Assembly (NCBI GenBank): GCA_030428695.1
Contig: JAUIEM010000277.1
Location: forward strand, 1 to 13,510
Length of the DNA: 13,510 nucleotides
Reading direction: 5' to 3'
Source: a bacterium
GTDB taxonomy: Bacteria; Planctomycetota; J058; JAJDCP01
Below the pieces are notes generated by a model. That model ran no database searches. It saw only the letters and a program-made list of their open reading frames with translations, and was not told where the DNA came from. A program made the translations under genes and the position numbers. Below, piece after piece: positions 7,235 through 13,510 of the stretch (the first letter of the stretch is position 1; every line of letters begins with the position of its first letter).

Positions 7235-7255
7235 GATGTACACGGCGTGTGCATC
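7235..7255. promoter_or_regulatory. 21-bp dyad between peptide ORF 2 and the desaturase gene
   Basis: GATG-T-ACACG at 7235-7244 mirrors CGTGT-G-CATC at 7246-7255 around a central G at 7245. Nine of ten positions pair; the exception is T7239 against G7251. It begins 21 nt past the second peptide's stop on the minus strand. The odd-centred, moderately GC dyad looks like a repressor-type operator, but it could also be a small RNA hairpin with a C-A mismatch. Confidence 0.4.
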
Positions 7256-7276
7256 GCTTGGGAGGTCCCTGGCTGA

Positions 7277-7339
7277 CTAGCAGCCGCTGCCGGGGAAGCA
7301 GGCGCCGGGGCCGGCTTTGAGGTGGGTCTTGCGTTTCAT
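7277..7339 (-). CDS. Small Cys-containing peptide 2 (20 aa), candidate precursor peptide
   Basis: The ORF reads MKRKTHLKAGPGACFPGSGC followed by TAG. AGGAG (7352-7348) sits eight bases before the ATG, which is ideal spacing. The peptide has a basic start (K2, R3, K4) and a Gly/Pro/Cys tail with C14 and a terminal C20. It shares MKR-x-T and AGPG-x-C-x2-GSG with the ORF just upstream. At the eleven shared residues after Met, eight codons differ synonymously, so the peptide rather than the DNA appears to be under selection. Codons are GC3-rich, like true genes here. Likely roles are a precursor for a ribosomally made modified peptide, with the basic part as leader and the Cys/Gly part as core, or a regulatory leader peptide for the operon. 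No known precursor family is recognised. Confidence 0.68.
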   Translation of the reverse strand: MKRKTHLKAGPGACFPGSGC

Positions 7340-7372
7340 CGGGTTCTCTCCTGTTGGGGTTCCAAATCGGAC

Positions 7373-7432
7373 TCAGCCACTTCCAGCGGAGCAGGTACCC
7401 GGACCGGCCATGATCCGCGTCCTTCGCTTCAT
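7373..7432 (-). CDS. Small Cys-containing peptide 1 (19 aa), paralogue of peptide 2
   Basis: The ORF reads MKRRTRIMAGPGTCSAGSG then TGA. It aligns without gaps to the next ORF (12 of 19 identical) and keeps AGPG-x-C-x2-GSG, but it stops one residue earlier and so lacks the terminal Cys. The ribosome site is weak (GGCGGA before TGAC-ATG), and codon choice is less GC3-biased than in its partner, which could mean lower expression or partial decay. It is the first ORF of the minus-strand cluster; the gap to the second is 33 nt. A TTGACG at 7514-7509 could be a -35 box about 75 nt upstream, but no good -10 follows, so the promoter is uncertain. Between this ORF and 7627 I see no other gene. Confidence 0.6.
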   Translation of the reverse strand: MKRRTRIMAGPGTCSAGSG

Positions 7433-7626
7433 GTCATCCGCCGTGGAGCTCTAAGGACGGGGTAGCGAAGGCCGTGCCGGTTCGTGGATGCGCCGCGATG
7501 TTCTTCTGCGTCAAAGACTTGTGACCAGACCGCGCCGCTTCTTCCCGCCGTCTGCCTCCCCTGGTTCCACCGCCTCGCCCCGCCGCGTTCAAACACGCCC
7601 CGGCGCCTGTGCAGATCCTCCCCCGA

Positions 7627-8769
7627 TCACCGCACCTGCAGCACGGTCATGTGCTTGAGCGTCTTCGCCGTGCCGGGCTCCCGCCGGGACCAATAGACGA
7701 GCAGCCGGCTCCCGTCCCCGGTGACCGTCACCGACAGCACGGACGCGTTCGCGAAGGCCTCGAAGGTGCAGAGCAGCTCGCCGCTCTCCAGGCTCCAGGC
7801 CTGGAACTCGTCGCGCAGGGCGAAGTTGCAGGTGAAGAGGATCGACTCCACGTTGTCGAAGCCGACCGGCACGTGTCCGTAGGGCGCCTGCAGCAAGGAG
7901 CTCTCCCCGTCCTCGCCGAGCTCATGGACCCCGATCCCCTGGGCGTGGATGTCCCCCTCGATCAGCCACCGCCCGTCCGGGGAGAGGCGCAGGTTGATCA
8001 GCCGGTGCGGGGCCCCGTCACCGGTCGAGAGCGGGCGCAGCCGGGTCGACGCGCCGTCGCGCAGGGAGAGGCTGCAGATGTCCTCGCCCTCGACGTAGTA
8101 GACGGTGTCCCCGAAGGCGACGTAGCTGTCCCGGTCGTAGCCCTGGTTGCTCGGCAGGATGGCGAGCGGCTCCTCTTCCCCCAGGCGCTGGATGATCGGC
8201 TTCGCGGCGGCGGGGTAGTTGAAGCGGCAGTACAGCACCGTGTCGTCCGAGAGCAGCTCGATCCGCGGCCGCCGTCTCGTCATGCTGCGTGAGGTGCTGA
8301 TCCGCTCGAGCGCGAGGCGCAGCTCCCCGCTCTCCAGCTCGATGACGCCGCCTTTGCGGGCCTTGGCGTCGCGCCACGCGAGCAGGCCGGAACCGCAGCT
8401 CAGGCCGTCCACCACCCCGTCCACGGAGCGCTCGCCTGCGACGGCCAGGTCGGGGAGCGACAGCTCCAGGATCGTGCCCTGCTCCGTGCCGACGAACAGG
8501 ACGCCGTCGCCGAAGACGCAGGACCGGACCTCTCCCTGCAGGGACGGCACTTCGAGGGGGCGGAGCTCCTGCAGGTCGTAGACCGCGAGCCCGGTCCGCT
8601 CCACCCAGGCGACGTAGCGGTGGTCCGCCGACAAGCTCTGGGGAAAGGCGACGTCGAACGTCACCAGCTCCTCCGCCTGTTCCAGGGCTTCGGCGCGGGT
8701 GACCAGGGCGTCGTCCTGGGCCGTGGCCGGGACGATCACCAACAACGAACAGATCAGCACACTTCGCAT
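7627..8769 (-). CDS. Secreted WD40/beta-propeller-like protein
   Basis: The 380-residue protein starts at an ATG with GAGGAG seven bases upstream; an open frame extends further upstream but is only the shadow of uvrB. A signal peptide is clear: [17 protein letters not shown], then QDD, with A15-x-A17 as the likely cleavage site. The rest is a run of beta-strand-like repeats such as [43 protein letters not shown] and [12 protein letters not shown], typical of degenerate WD40 or TolB-like propellers. No catalytic motif is visible, so it is probably a periplasmic or exported binding protein of unknown partner. It lies upstream of, and in the same direction as, the small-peptide cluster with a 194-nt gap, and it is divergent from uvrB. 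Membership of the cluster is not supported. Confidence 0.8.
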   Translation of the reverse strand: MRSVLICSLLVIVPATAQDDALVTRAEALEQAEELVTFDVAFPQSLSADHRYVAWVERTGLAVYDLQELRPLEVPSLQGEVRSCVFGDGVLFVGTEQGTILELSLPDLAVAGERSVDGVVDGLSCGSGLLAWRDAKARKGGVIELESGELRLALERISTSRSMTRRRPRIELLSDDTVLYCRFNYPAAAKPIIQRLGEEEPLAILPSNQGYDRDSYVAFGDTVYYVEGEDICSLSLRDGASTRLRPLSTGDGAPHRLINLRLSPDGRWLIEGDIHAQGIGVHELGEDGESSLLQAPYGHVPVGFDNVESILFTCNFALRDEFQAWSLESGELLCTFEAFANASVLSVTVTGDGSRLLVYWSRREPGTAKTLKHMTVLQVR

Positions 8770-8888
8770 CGTGAGACTCCTCAGGGTCGCAGGGTTTTCT
8801 TCGTCGCTGGCGCTCGGAAGCAAGGCCCGTGCCACCTCGGGGAAGGGCCGGCCAGGCCCGCTCGAGCGCGAGTCCTGACGCATGCGAC

Positions 8889-8918
8889 GTGCCAGATGCG
8901 GCACGGCGGGGGTATACT
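8889..8918 (+). promoter_or_regulatory. Putative uvrB promoter with adjacent inverted repeat
   Basis: TATACT at 8913-8918 is a good -10 box, 25 nt before the uvrB ATG. The -35 region is poor. It is occupied by an inverted repeat GTGCC (8889-8893)-agatgc-GGCAC (8900-8904), which could be an activator or repressor site. No canonical E. coli-type LexA box is visible. Confidence 0.4.
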
Positions 8919-8943
8919 GGCCGGTCACACCAGGGAGGCAGCC

Positions 8944-10935
8944 ATGCAAGCGATCCGACTGGTCTCCGAGCACCGTCCCAAGGGCGATCAACCGCAGGCG
9001 ATCGAGAAGCTGACCGCCGGCATCCGCGCCGGCACGAAGCATCAGGTGTTGCTCGGCGTGACCGGCTCGGGCAAGACCTTCACGATGGCCCACGTCGCCG
9101 AGCAACTGCAGCAGCCGGTGGTGGTGATCGCCCACAACAAGACGCTCGCCGCGCAGCTCTACACCGAGTTCCGCGAGCTCTTTCCCGACAACGCCGTCGA
9201 GTACTTCATCAGCTACTACGACTACTACCAGCCCGAGGCCTTCATCCCGAGCACGCAGACCTACATCGAGAAGGATGCCCTGGTCAACGAGCGCATCGAG
9301 CGTCTGCGGCTGTCGGCGACCAAGAGCCTGATGGAGCGCAAGGACGTGATCATCGTCGCGAGCGTTTCCTGCATCTACGGCCTGGGCTCCCCGGAGTCGT
9401 ACCTCGACATGTCGGTCAGCCTGTCGGTCGGCGAGGAGATCGACCGCGACGAGGTGCTGCACCGCCTGGTCTCGTTGCAGTACCGCCGCAACCAGGTCGA
9501 CTTCCGCCCCGGCGTCTTCCGGGTGCGCGGGGACGTGCTCGACATCTATCCGGCCTACGAGGAGGGCCGCGCCCTGCGGGTGATGTTCTTCGGCGACGAG
9601 ATCGAGGGCATCGTCGAGTTCGACCCGCTGACCGGCGAGGTCCACGACGAGCTGGTCGCGACCACCGTCTGGCCGAAGAGCCACTACGTCACCCCCAAGG
9701 AGCGCATGGAGGCCGCGATCGAGACCATCGAGGTCGAGCTCGAGGAGCACCTGAAGGAGCTGCGCGAGAAGACCCGCAACCTCGAGGCCCACCGCCTCGA
9801 GCAGCGCACGCGCTACGACCTCGAGCTGATGCGCGAGACCGGCTCCTGCAAGGGCATCGAGAACTACTCGCGGCACCTGACCGGGCGGGCGCCGGGGGAA
9901 CCGCCGCCGACCCTGCTCGACTACCTGCCCGAGGGGGCGCTGGTGTTCATCGACGAGAGCCACGCGACCCTGCCGCAGCTCGGCGCGATGTTCCGCGGCG
10001 ACCGCTCGCGGAAGACGACGCTGGTCGAGCACGGCTTCCGCCTGCCGAGCGCGATCGACAACCGGCCCCTGCGCTTCGAGGAGTTCGAGAGCCTGCTCCT
10101 GCGCAAGAACATCCCGACCGTCTACGTGTCGGCGACGCCCGGCGAGTACGAGCTCGAGCACGCCCCCGCCAAGCCGGTCGAGCTGATCGTGCGGCCGACC
10201 GGGCTGCTCGATCCGCCGATCGACGTGCGGCCGACCTCGGAGCAGGTGTCCGACCTGCTCGGCGAGATCCACGAGGTGGTCAAGCGCGGCGAGCGGGTGC
10301 TGGTGACGACGCTGACCAAGCGGATGGCCGAGGACCTCAGCGAGTACTACCAGGACTGCGGGGTCAAGGTCCGCTACATGCACTCGGACATCGACGCGAT
10401 CGAGCGCACCGAGATCCTCGCGGACCTGCGCTCCGGGGAGTTCGACGTGCTGGTCGGCATCAACCTCCTGCGCGAAGGCCTCGACCTGCCGGAAGTTTCG
10501 CTGGTCGCGATCCTCGACGCCGACAAGCAGGGCTTCCTGCGCTCGGCGCGCTCGCTGATCCAGACCTGCGGCCGCGCCGCCCGCCACGTCGACGGGCGGG
10601 TGATCATGTACGCCGACGCGATCACCGACGCGATCGCGGAAACCCAGCGGGTGACCGCCTACCGGCGCGAGCTGCAGGCCGCCTACAACGAGCGCCACGG
10701 CATCACCCCGCAGTCGATCAAGAAGGCCCTGCGGCGCGGGCTCTACGAGCAGACCGAGGAGCCGGCGCAGCCCGAGACGCGGCGCCGCTACAAGCGCACA
10801 GACAAAGACCTGCCGAAGAAGATCGAGCAGCTCTTCGACGCGATGCACAAGGCGGCCAAGGAGCTCGACTTCGAGAAGGCCGCCCAGCTGCGCGACCAGC
10901 TCCGCGACCTCGAGGCCCTGGAGCTCGGGATTTGA
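8944..10935 (+). CDS. uvrB: Excinuclease ABC subunit B
   Basis: The 663-residue protein is UvrB, the DNA-damage-verifying helicase-like subunit of nucleotide excision repair. It is loaded by UvrA and recruits UvrC. Visible motifs are Walker A GVTGSGKT (38-45), the damage-probing hairpin YYDYYQPEA (91-99), DESH (337-340), [24 protein letters not shown], the helicase block [36 protein letters not shown], and a C-terminal UVR motif ([14 protein letters not shown]) for contact with UvrC. Length and motif order match the family, and nothing is missing. GGGAGG lies five bases before the ATG at 8944; an open frame extends upstream, but it has no better start and crosses the divergent gene. It forms an operon with uvrC, which overlaps its stop. 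Confidence 0.98.
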   Translation: MQAIRLVSEHRPKGDQPQAIEKLTAGIRAGTKHQVLLGVTGSGKTFTMAHVAEQLQQPVVVIAHNKTLAAQLYTEFRELFPDNAVEYFISYYDYYQPEAFIPSTQTYIEKDALVNERIERLRLSATKSLMERKDVIIVASVSCIYGLGSPESYLDMSVSLSVGEEIDRDEVLHRLVSLQYRRNQVDFRPGVFRVRGDVLDIYPAYEEGRALRVMFFGDEIEGIVEFDPLTGEVHDELVATTVWPKSHYVTPKERMEAAIETIEVELEEHLKELREKTRNLEAHRLEQRTRYDLELMRETGSCKGIENYSRHLTGRAPGEPPPTLLDYLPEGALVFIDESHATLPQLGAMFRGDRSRKTTLVEHGFRLPSAIDNRPLRFEEFESLLLRKNIPTVYVSATPGEYELEHAPAKPVELIVRPTGLLDPPIDVRPTSEQVSDLLGEIHEVVKRGERVLVTTLTKRMAEDLSEYYQDCGVKVRYMHSDIDAIERTEILADLRSGEFDVLVGINLLREGLDLPEVSLVAILDADKQGFLRSARSLIQTCGRAARHVDGRVIMYADAITDAIAETQRVTAYRRELQAAYNERHGITPQSIKKALRRGLYEQTEEPAQPETRRRYKRTDKDLPKKIEQLFDAMHKAAKELDFEKAAQLRDQLRDLEALELGI

Positions 10936-12770
10936 GCGCGGAGGAAGAACGCGAAGCGCGCCTCGAGCGCAAGCTCGCCGGCCTGCCGAAGGGCCCGGGG
11001 GTCTACCAGTTCAAGGACCCCAAGGGCCGCGTGATCTACGTCGGCAAGGCGAAGAACCTCCGCGCCCGGGTGCGCAGCTACTTCCGCCAGCCCGACGACG
11101 GCCGCGTGTTCTACCCCTTTCTGCTGCGCCGCACCGCCGACTTCGAGGTGCTCGAGACCGCCAACGAGACCGAGGCCTTTATCCTCGAGAACAACCTGAT
11201 CAAGCGCTTCAAGCCGCGCTACAACGTCAAGCTGGTCGACGACAAGACCTTCGTCAGCCTGCGCGTCAACACGCGCCACAAGTTCCCCCGCATCCAGGTC
11301 GTGCGCCGCCCGCGCCGGGACAAGGCCGCCTACTTCGGCCCGTACAGCTCGGCGAGCGCGGTGCGCAAGACCCTGCGCATCATCGGCCTGTTCTACAAGC
11401 TGCGCACGTGCAGCGACGCCGAGCTGAACAACCGCTCCCGGCCCTGCCTCGAGCACCAGATCGGGCGCTGCACCGCGCCCTGCGTCGGGCTGGTCGACGG
11501 CGAGCAGTACGGCGCCCAGGTGCAGGGGGTGCTCGACTTCCTCGGCGGCAAGGACGAGGCCCTGATCGGCGACCTCGAGCAGAAGATGGGGGCGGCCGCG
11601 GAGGCCCTGGAGTTCGAGACCGCCGCCCGCATCCGCGACCAGATCGCGGCGGTGCGCAAGACCCTGGTCCCGCAGAAGGTGCAGCGCCACCACAAGGGCG
11701 ACCGCGACGTCTTCGGCCTCGCCCGCACGGCCGGCCAGGCCTGCGTGCAGGCGCTGTTCGTGCGGGACGGCAAGCTGATCTCGGCGAAGTCGTTCAGCTT
11801 CGTCAGCGAGCTCTCCGCCGCCGACCTGTGGGGCGGCTTCCTCAGCCAGTTCTACGTCGTGCAGGGGAACTACCCCGTGCGCGAGATCGTGGTCCCGGTC
11901 GAGCCCGACGACGCCGAGCAGCTCCTCGCCTTCATGGGGAAGCGGCGGGGCGGGCCGGTCAAGCTGACGGTGCCGAAGCGGGGGGAGAAGTACGAGCTGT
12001 TGCAGATGGCGGTCTCCAACGCCCGGCGCGTGCTCGAGCACGGCGAGGAGCAGCGCGTCGAGCGCCGCAAGCTGCTGGCGGCGCTGCAGGCGCGGATCGG
12101 CCTGGCGCGCTTGCCGTGGACCATCGAGTGCTTCGACAATTCCCACCTGATGGGGACCTCGGCGGTCGCCTCGCAGGTGCGCTTCGAGGGCGGCCTGCCG
12201 GACAAGAGCGGCTACCGCCGGTACAAGATCAAGGACGCCCGCAGCGACGACGACTTCGGGATGATGGAGGAGGTGATGCGCCGCCGGGTCAAGGCGGCCC
12301 TCAAGACCGACGACCTGCCCGACCTGTTCCTGGTCGACGGCGGCAAGGGCCAGCTCGGCAAGGCCCTGCAGGTCGTGCGCGAGGCCGGCCTGGAAGAGGA
12401 GGTGATGCTCGCCTCCATCGCCAAGGCCCGCAGCGCCCGGGGCAGCGAGGAGCGCATCTTCCTGCCCGGGGACAAGGACCCGCGGGTGCTACCGCGCGGC
12501 ACCCCCGAGCGGCACCTGGTCGAGCGCATCCGCGACGAGGCGCACCGCTTCGCGATCGAGTACCACCGCGAGCTGCGCAAGCGCCAGAACATGACCAGCC
12601 TGCTCGACGCGATCCCCGGCGTCGGGCCGAAGCGCAAGAAAGCGCTGCTCAAGACCCTCGGCAGCCTGAAGAAGGTGCGGGCGGCGAGCATGGCCGAGCT
12701 GGCGGCGGTGCCGGGGATCTCGACGAAGCTGGCCGGGGAGATCAAGGCGTACCTCGAGATGGAGGGCTGA
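10932..12770 (+). CDS. uvrC: Excinuclease ABC subunit C
   Basis: The 612-residue protein is UvrC, which makes the 3' and 5' incisions in nucleotide excision repair. It has a GIY-YIG nuclease ([17 protein letters not shown], 23-39), a Cys cluster C160-x11-C172-x7-C180-x3-C184 as in UvrC proteins that bind a 4Fe-4S cluster, and a UVR motif ([17 protein letters not shown]) that pairs with UvrB. These are followed by the RNase H-like endonuclease half ([27 protein letters not shown]) and C-terminal helix-hairpin-helix motifs ([25 protein letters not shown]). The start is a TTG at 10932 sharing TTGA with the uvrB stop; GGAG lies eight bases upstream. The frame is open far upstream but overlaps uvrB, so the coupled TTG is preferred. 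Confidence 0.97.
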   Translation: MSAEEEREARLERKLAGLPKGPGVYQFKDPKGRVIYVGKAKNLRARVRSYFRQPDDGRVFYPFLLRRTADFEVLETANETEAFILENNLIKRFKPRYNVKLVDDKTFVSLRVNTRHKFPRIQVVRRPRRDKAAYFGPYSSASAVRKTLRIIGLFYKLRTCSDAELNNRSRPCLEHQIGRCTAPCVGLVDGEQYGAQVQGVLDFLGGKDEALIGDLEQKMGAAAEALEFETAARIRDQIAAVRKTLVPQKVQRHHKGDRDVFGLARTAGQACVQALFVRDGKLISAKSFSFVSELSAADLWGGFLSQFYVVQGNYPVREIVVPVEPDDAEQLLAFMGKRRGGPVKLTVPKRGEKYELLQMAVSNARRVLEHGEEQRVERRKLLAALQARIGLARLPWTIECFDNSHLMGTSAVASQVRFEGGLPDKSGYRRYKIKDARSDDDFGMMEEVMRRRVKAALKTDDLPDLFLVDGGKGQLGKALQVVREAGLEEEVMLASIAKARSARGSEERIFLPGDKDPRVLPRGTPERHLVERIRDEAHRFAIEYHRELRKRQNMTSLLDAIPGVGPKRKKALLKTLGSLKKVRAASMAELAAVPGISTKLAGEIKAYLEMEG

Positions 12771-12805
12771 GGGCGCGGGGGTGTCTCGCGGGTGTGGTCA
12801 CCTGA

Positions 12806-12826
12806 CTGTCTGCACGGTACAGACAG
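12806..12826. promoter_or_regulatory. 21-bp near-perfect dyad upstream of the membrane-protein gene
   Basis: CTGTCTG at 12806-12812 mirrors CAGACAG at 12820-12826. Inner bases A12814-C12815 pair with G12817-T12818 around central G12816; only C12813/A12819 does not pair. The dyad is 35 nt after the uvrC stop and 89 nt before the next start. It is AT-richer than its surroundings, which favours an operator, though it could also be a weak 3'-end hairpin for uvrBC (no T-run follows). Confidence 0.5.
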
Positions 12827-12915
12827 GAGGCCCGGGAAGGCCCGAACGGCGGGGCTTCCGCTTCGGTCCGCGGCTTGCTCGGGCCAGGGAGAACGCGCAC
12901 ACAAGGAGCCTCACC

Positions 12916-13350
12916 ATGCGCACGACCCTCGACCTCGACTCCCCTTCGGCCCGGAACCCCCGCGGCTACGAATTCGACCCCGCGGAGAACGCGCTCGTGC
13001 GCTCGCTGTGGCGCTGGATGCGGAACTGCGGCGTCGCCTGTCTGGCCGGCCTGGCCTCTGTCCTCTACATCCACTGGGCGCTGTGGAACGCCGGCCACGT
13101 GCGAGACTGGGCCCACATTCCGCTCGGGTACCTCTCCCTGTCCCTGCTCGGGGGGAGCCTGTTGCTCCTGATCGTCGCCTGGCGGATGCGCCGGGTGGTC
13201 ACCACCGAGGGCGACGACATCCAGCATCTGCTGCGCGGTCTCCTGAACATGACGCGCATGTTCAGGCTCGTCACCGCCGCGATCGCCACGCCGCTGCTGC
13301 TCGGTGCGGGGATCACGCTCGCGTTGATGCTGCTGCCGCTGTTCATGTGA
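12916..13350 (+). CDS. Small membrane protein, three predicted helices
   Basis: The 144-residue protein starts at an ATG preceded by AAGGAG seven bases away. A longer version from a GTG at 12781 is possible, but it would run through the dyad at 12806-12826 and lacks a ribosome site. An N-terminal cytosolic-type stretch of about 35 residues (MRTTLDLDSPSARNPRGYEFD) precedes hydrophobic segments at about 38-57, 68-89 and 118-143. Between the last two are basic residues WRMRR (89-93) and a soluble stretch VVTTEGDDIQHLLRGLLNMTRMF. No family is recognised. It ends 13 nt from the convergent gene. Confidence 0.8.
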   Translation: MRTTLDLDSPSARNPRGYEFDPAENALVRSLWRWMRNCGVACLAGLASVLYIHWALWNAGHVRDWAHIPLGYLSLSLLGGSLLLLIVAWRMRRVVTTEGDDIQHLLRGLLNMTRMFRLVTAAIATPLLLGAGITLALMLLPLFM

Positions 13351-13363
13351 GACGGGAGTGGGC

Positions 13364-13510
13364 TCAGGGCGCGTCGATCACGTGCCGGGTCTCGCCGCTT
13401 CGGAGGTGCAGGCGGAAGCGGCCGTCGGGCAGGATCTCCCGCTTGAGCGCGCTGCCGAGCACGCGCAGGGGGATCCAGCCGTCGGCGTCGGCGGCCGTCG
13501 CGACGAAGCC
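13364..13510 (-). CDS. C-terminal 48 residues of an unidentified protein (5' part beyond window)
   Basis: The frame is open on the minus strand from the right edge to a TGA at 13364-13366. It encodes a tail containing DGWIPLRVLG, LKREILPDGRF and RLHLRSGETRHVIDAP, with consistent high GC3. It reads like the end of a beta-rich domain. Too little is present to assign a family. It converges on the small membrane protein with only 13 nt between stops. Confidence 0.65.
   Translation of the reverse strand, partial: GFVATAADADGWIPLRVLGSALKREILPDGRFRLHLRSGETRHVIDAP

Noticed and set aside
7227..7262. Possible degenerate third micropeptide (AAGCGATGCACACGC resembles the start of peptide 1) and a 9-residue ATG ORF
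   Set aside because: No start codon in the matching frame, no AGPG-x-C core and no ribosome site. The similarity is short and overlaps the dyad.
7215..7267. Two gggaggtc direct repeats 45 bp apart
   Set aside because: Only eight bases in purine/G-rich DNA; likely chance.
7509..7514. TTGACG as -35 box of the peptide operon
   Set aside because: No convincing -10 box at 16-18 bases, so it is mentioned only as a weak candidate.
8770..10848. Minus-strand open frame extending the beta-propeller protein across uvrB to over 1000 residues
   Set aside because: The extension is antisense of uvrB. The signal peptide and ribosome site mark the true start at 8769.
8829..10931. Plus-strand extension of UvrC upstream through uvrB
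   Set aside because: It is the shifted frame of uvrB with Arg/Pro-rich nonsense composition. UvrC homology begins only after the TTG at 10932.
12781..12915. GTG-initiated longer form of the small membrane protein
   Set aside because: No ribosome site, crosses a clear dyad and adds low-quality sequence. The ATG at 12916 has AAGGAG.

Overview
The window is very GC-rich, with strong G/C bias at wobble positions, which is why many antisense frames stay open. Genes are tightly packed with good AGGAGG-type ribosome sites. The sequence alone does not fix the taxon. A high-GC Gram-negative-type bacterium such as Planctomycetota or Myxococcota would fit; this is inference.

Left part, minus strand, 1-2815: the 5' part of a very long coiled-coil protein with an N-terminal helical region and a zinc-ribbon-like Cys cluster. 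It contains five exact-period 201-bp (67-residue) repeats and runs off the left edge.

Centre, minus strand, 2727-7432: a compact cluster, read from right to left. It opens with two tandem tiny ORFs encoding related Cys-containing peptides (19 and 20 aa, pattern MKR[RK]T-x3-AGPG-x-C-x2-GSG). These are followed by two dyad/hairpin elements and then five coupled genes: a membrane fatty-acid desaturase-like enzyme, a PAP2 (inositol-phosphorylceramide-synthase type) membrane protein, a BtaA-like (DUF3419) 3-amino-3-carboxypropyl transferase, a GNAT acyltransferase with a C-terminal extension, and a haem-oxygenase-like diiron enzyme. The enzymes point to a modified lipid or lipopeptide. The peptide pair suggests a precursor-peptide (RiPP-like) pathway or a peptide-based attenuator. 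I recognise each enzyme family but not the combination, so this is the best candidate for an undescribed system here.

Right part: a secreted beta-propeller-like protein (minus strand, 7627-8769) is divergent from the excision-repair pair uvrB and uvrC (plus strand, 8944-12770). uvrC starts on a TTG overlapping the uvrB stop. After uvrC come a 21-bp near-perfect dyad, a small three-helix membrane protein (12916-13350), and the C-terminal end of an unidentified convergent gene (13364-13510). No rRNA, tRNA, CRISPR array, insertion sequence or phage feature was seen. No gap between genes exceeds 300 bases.
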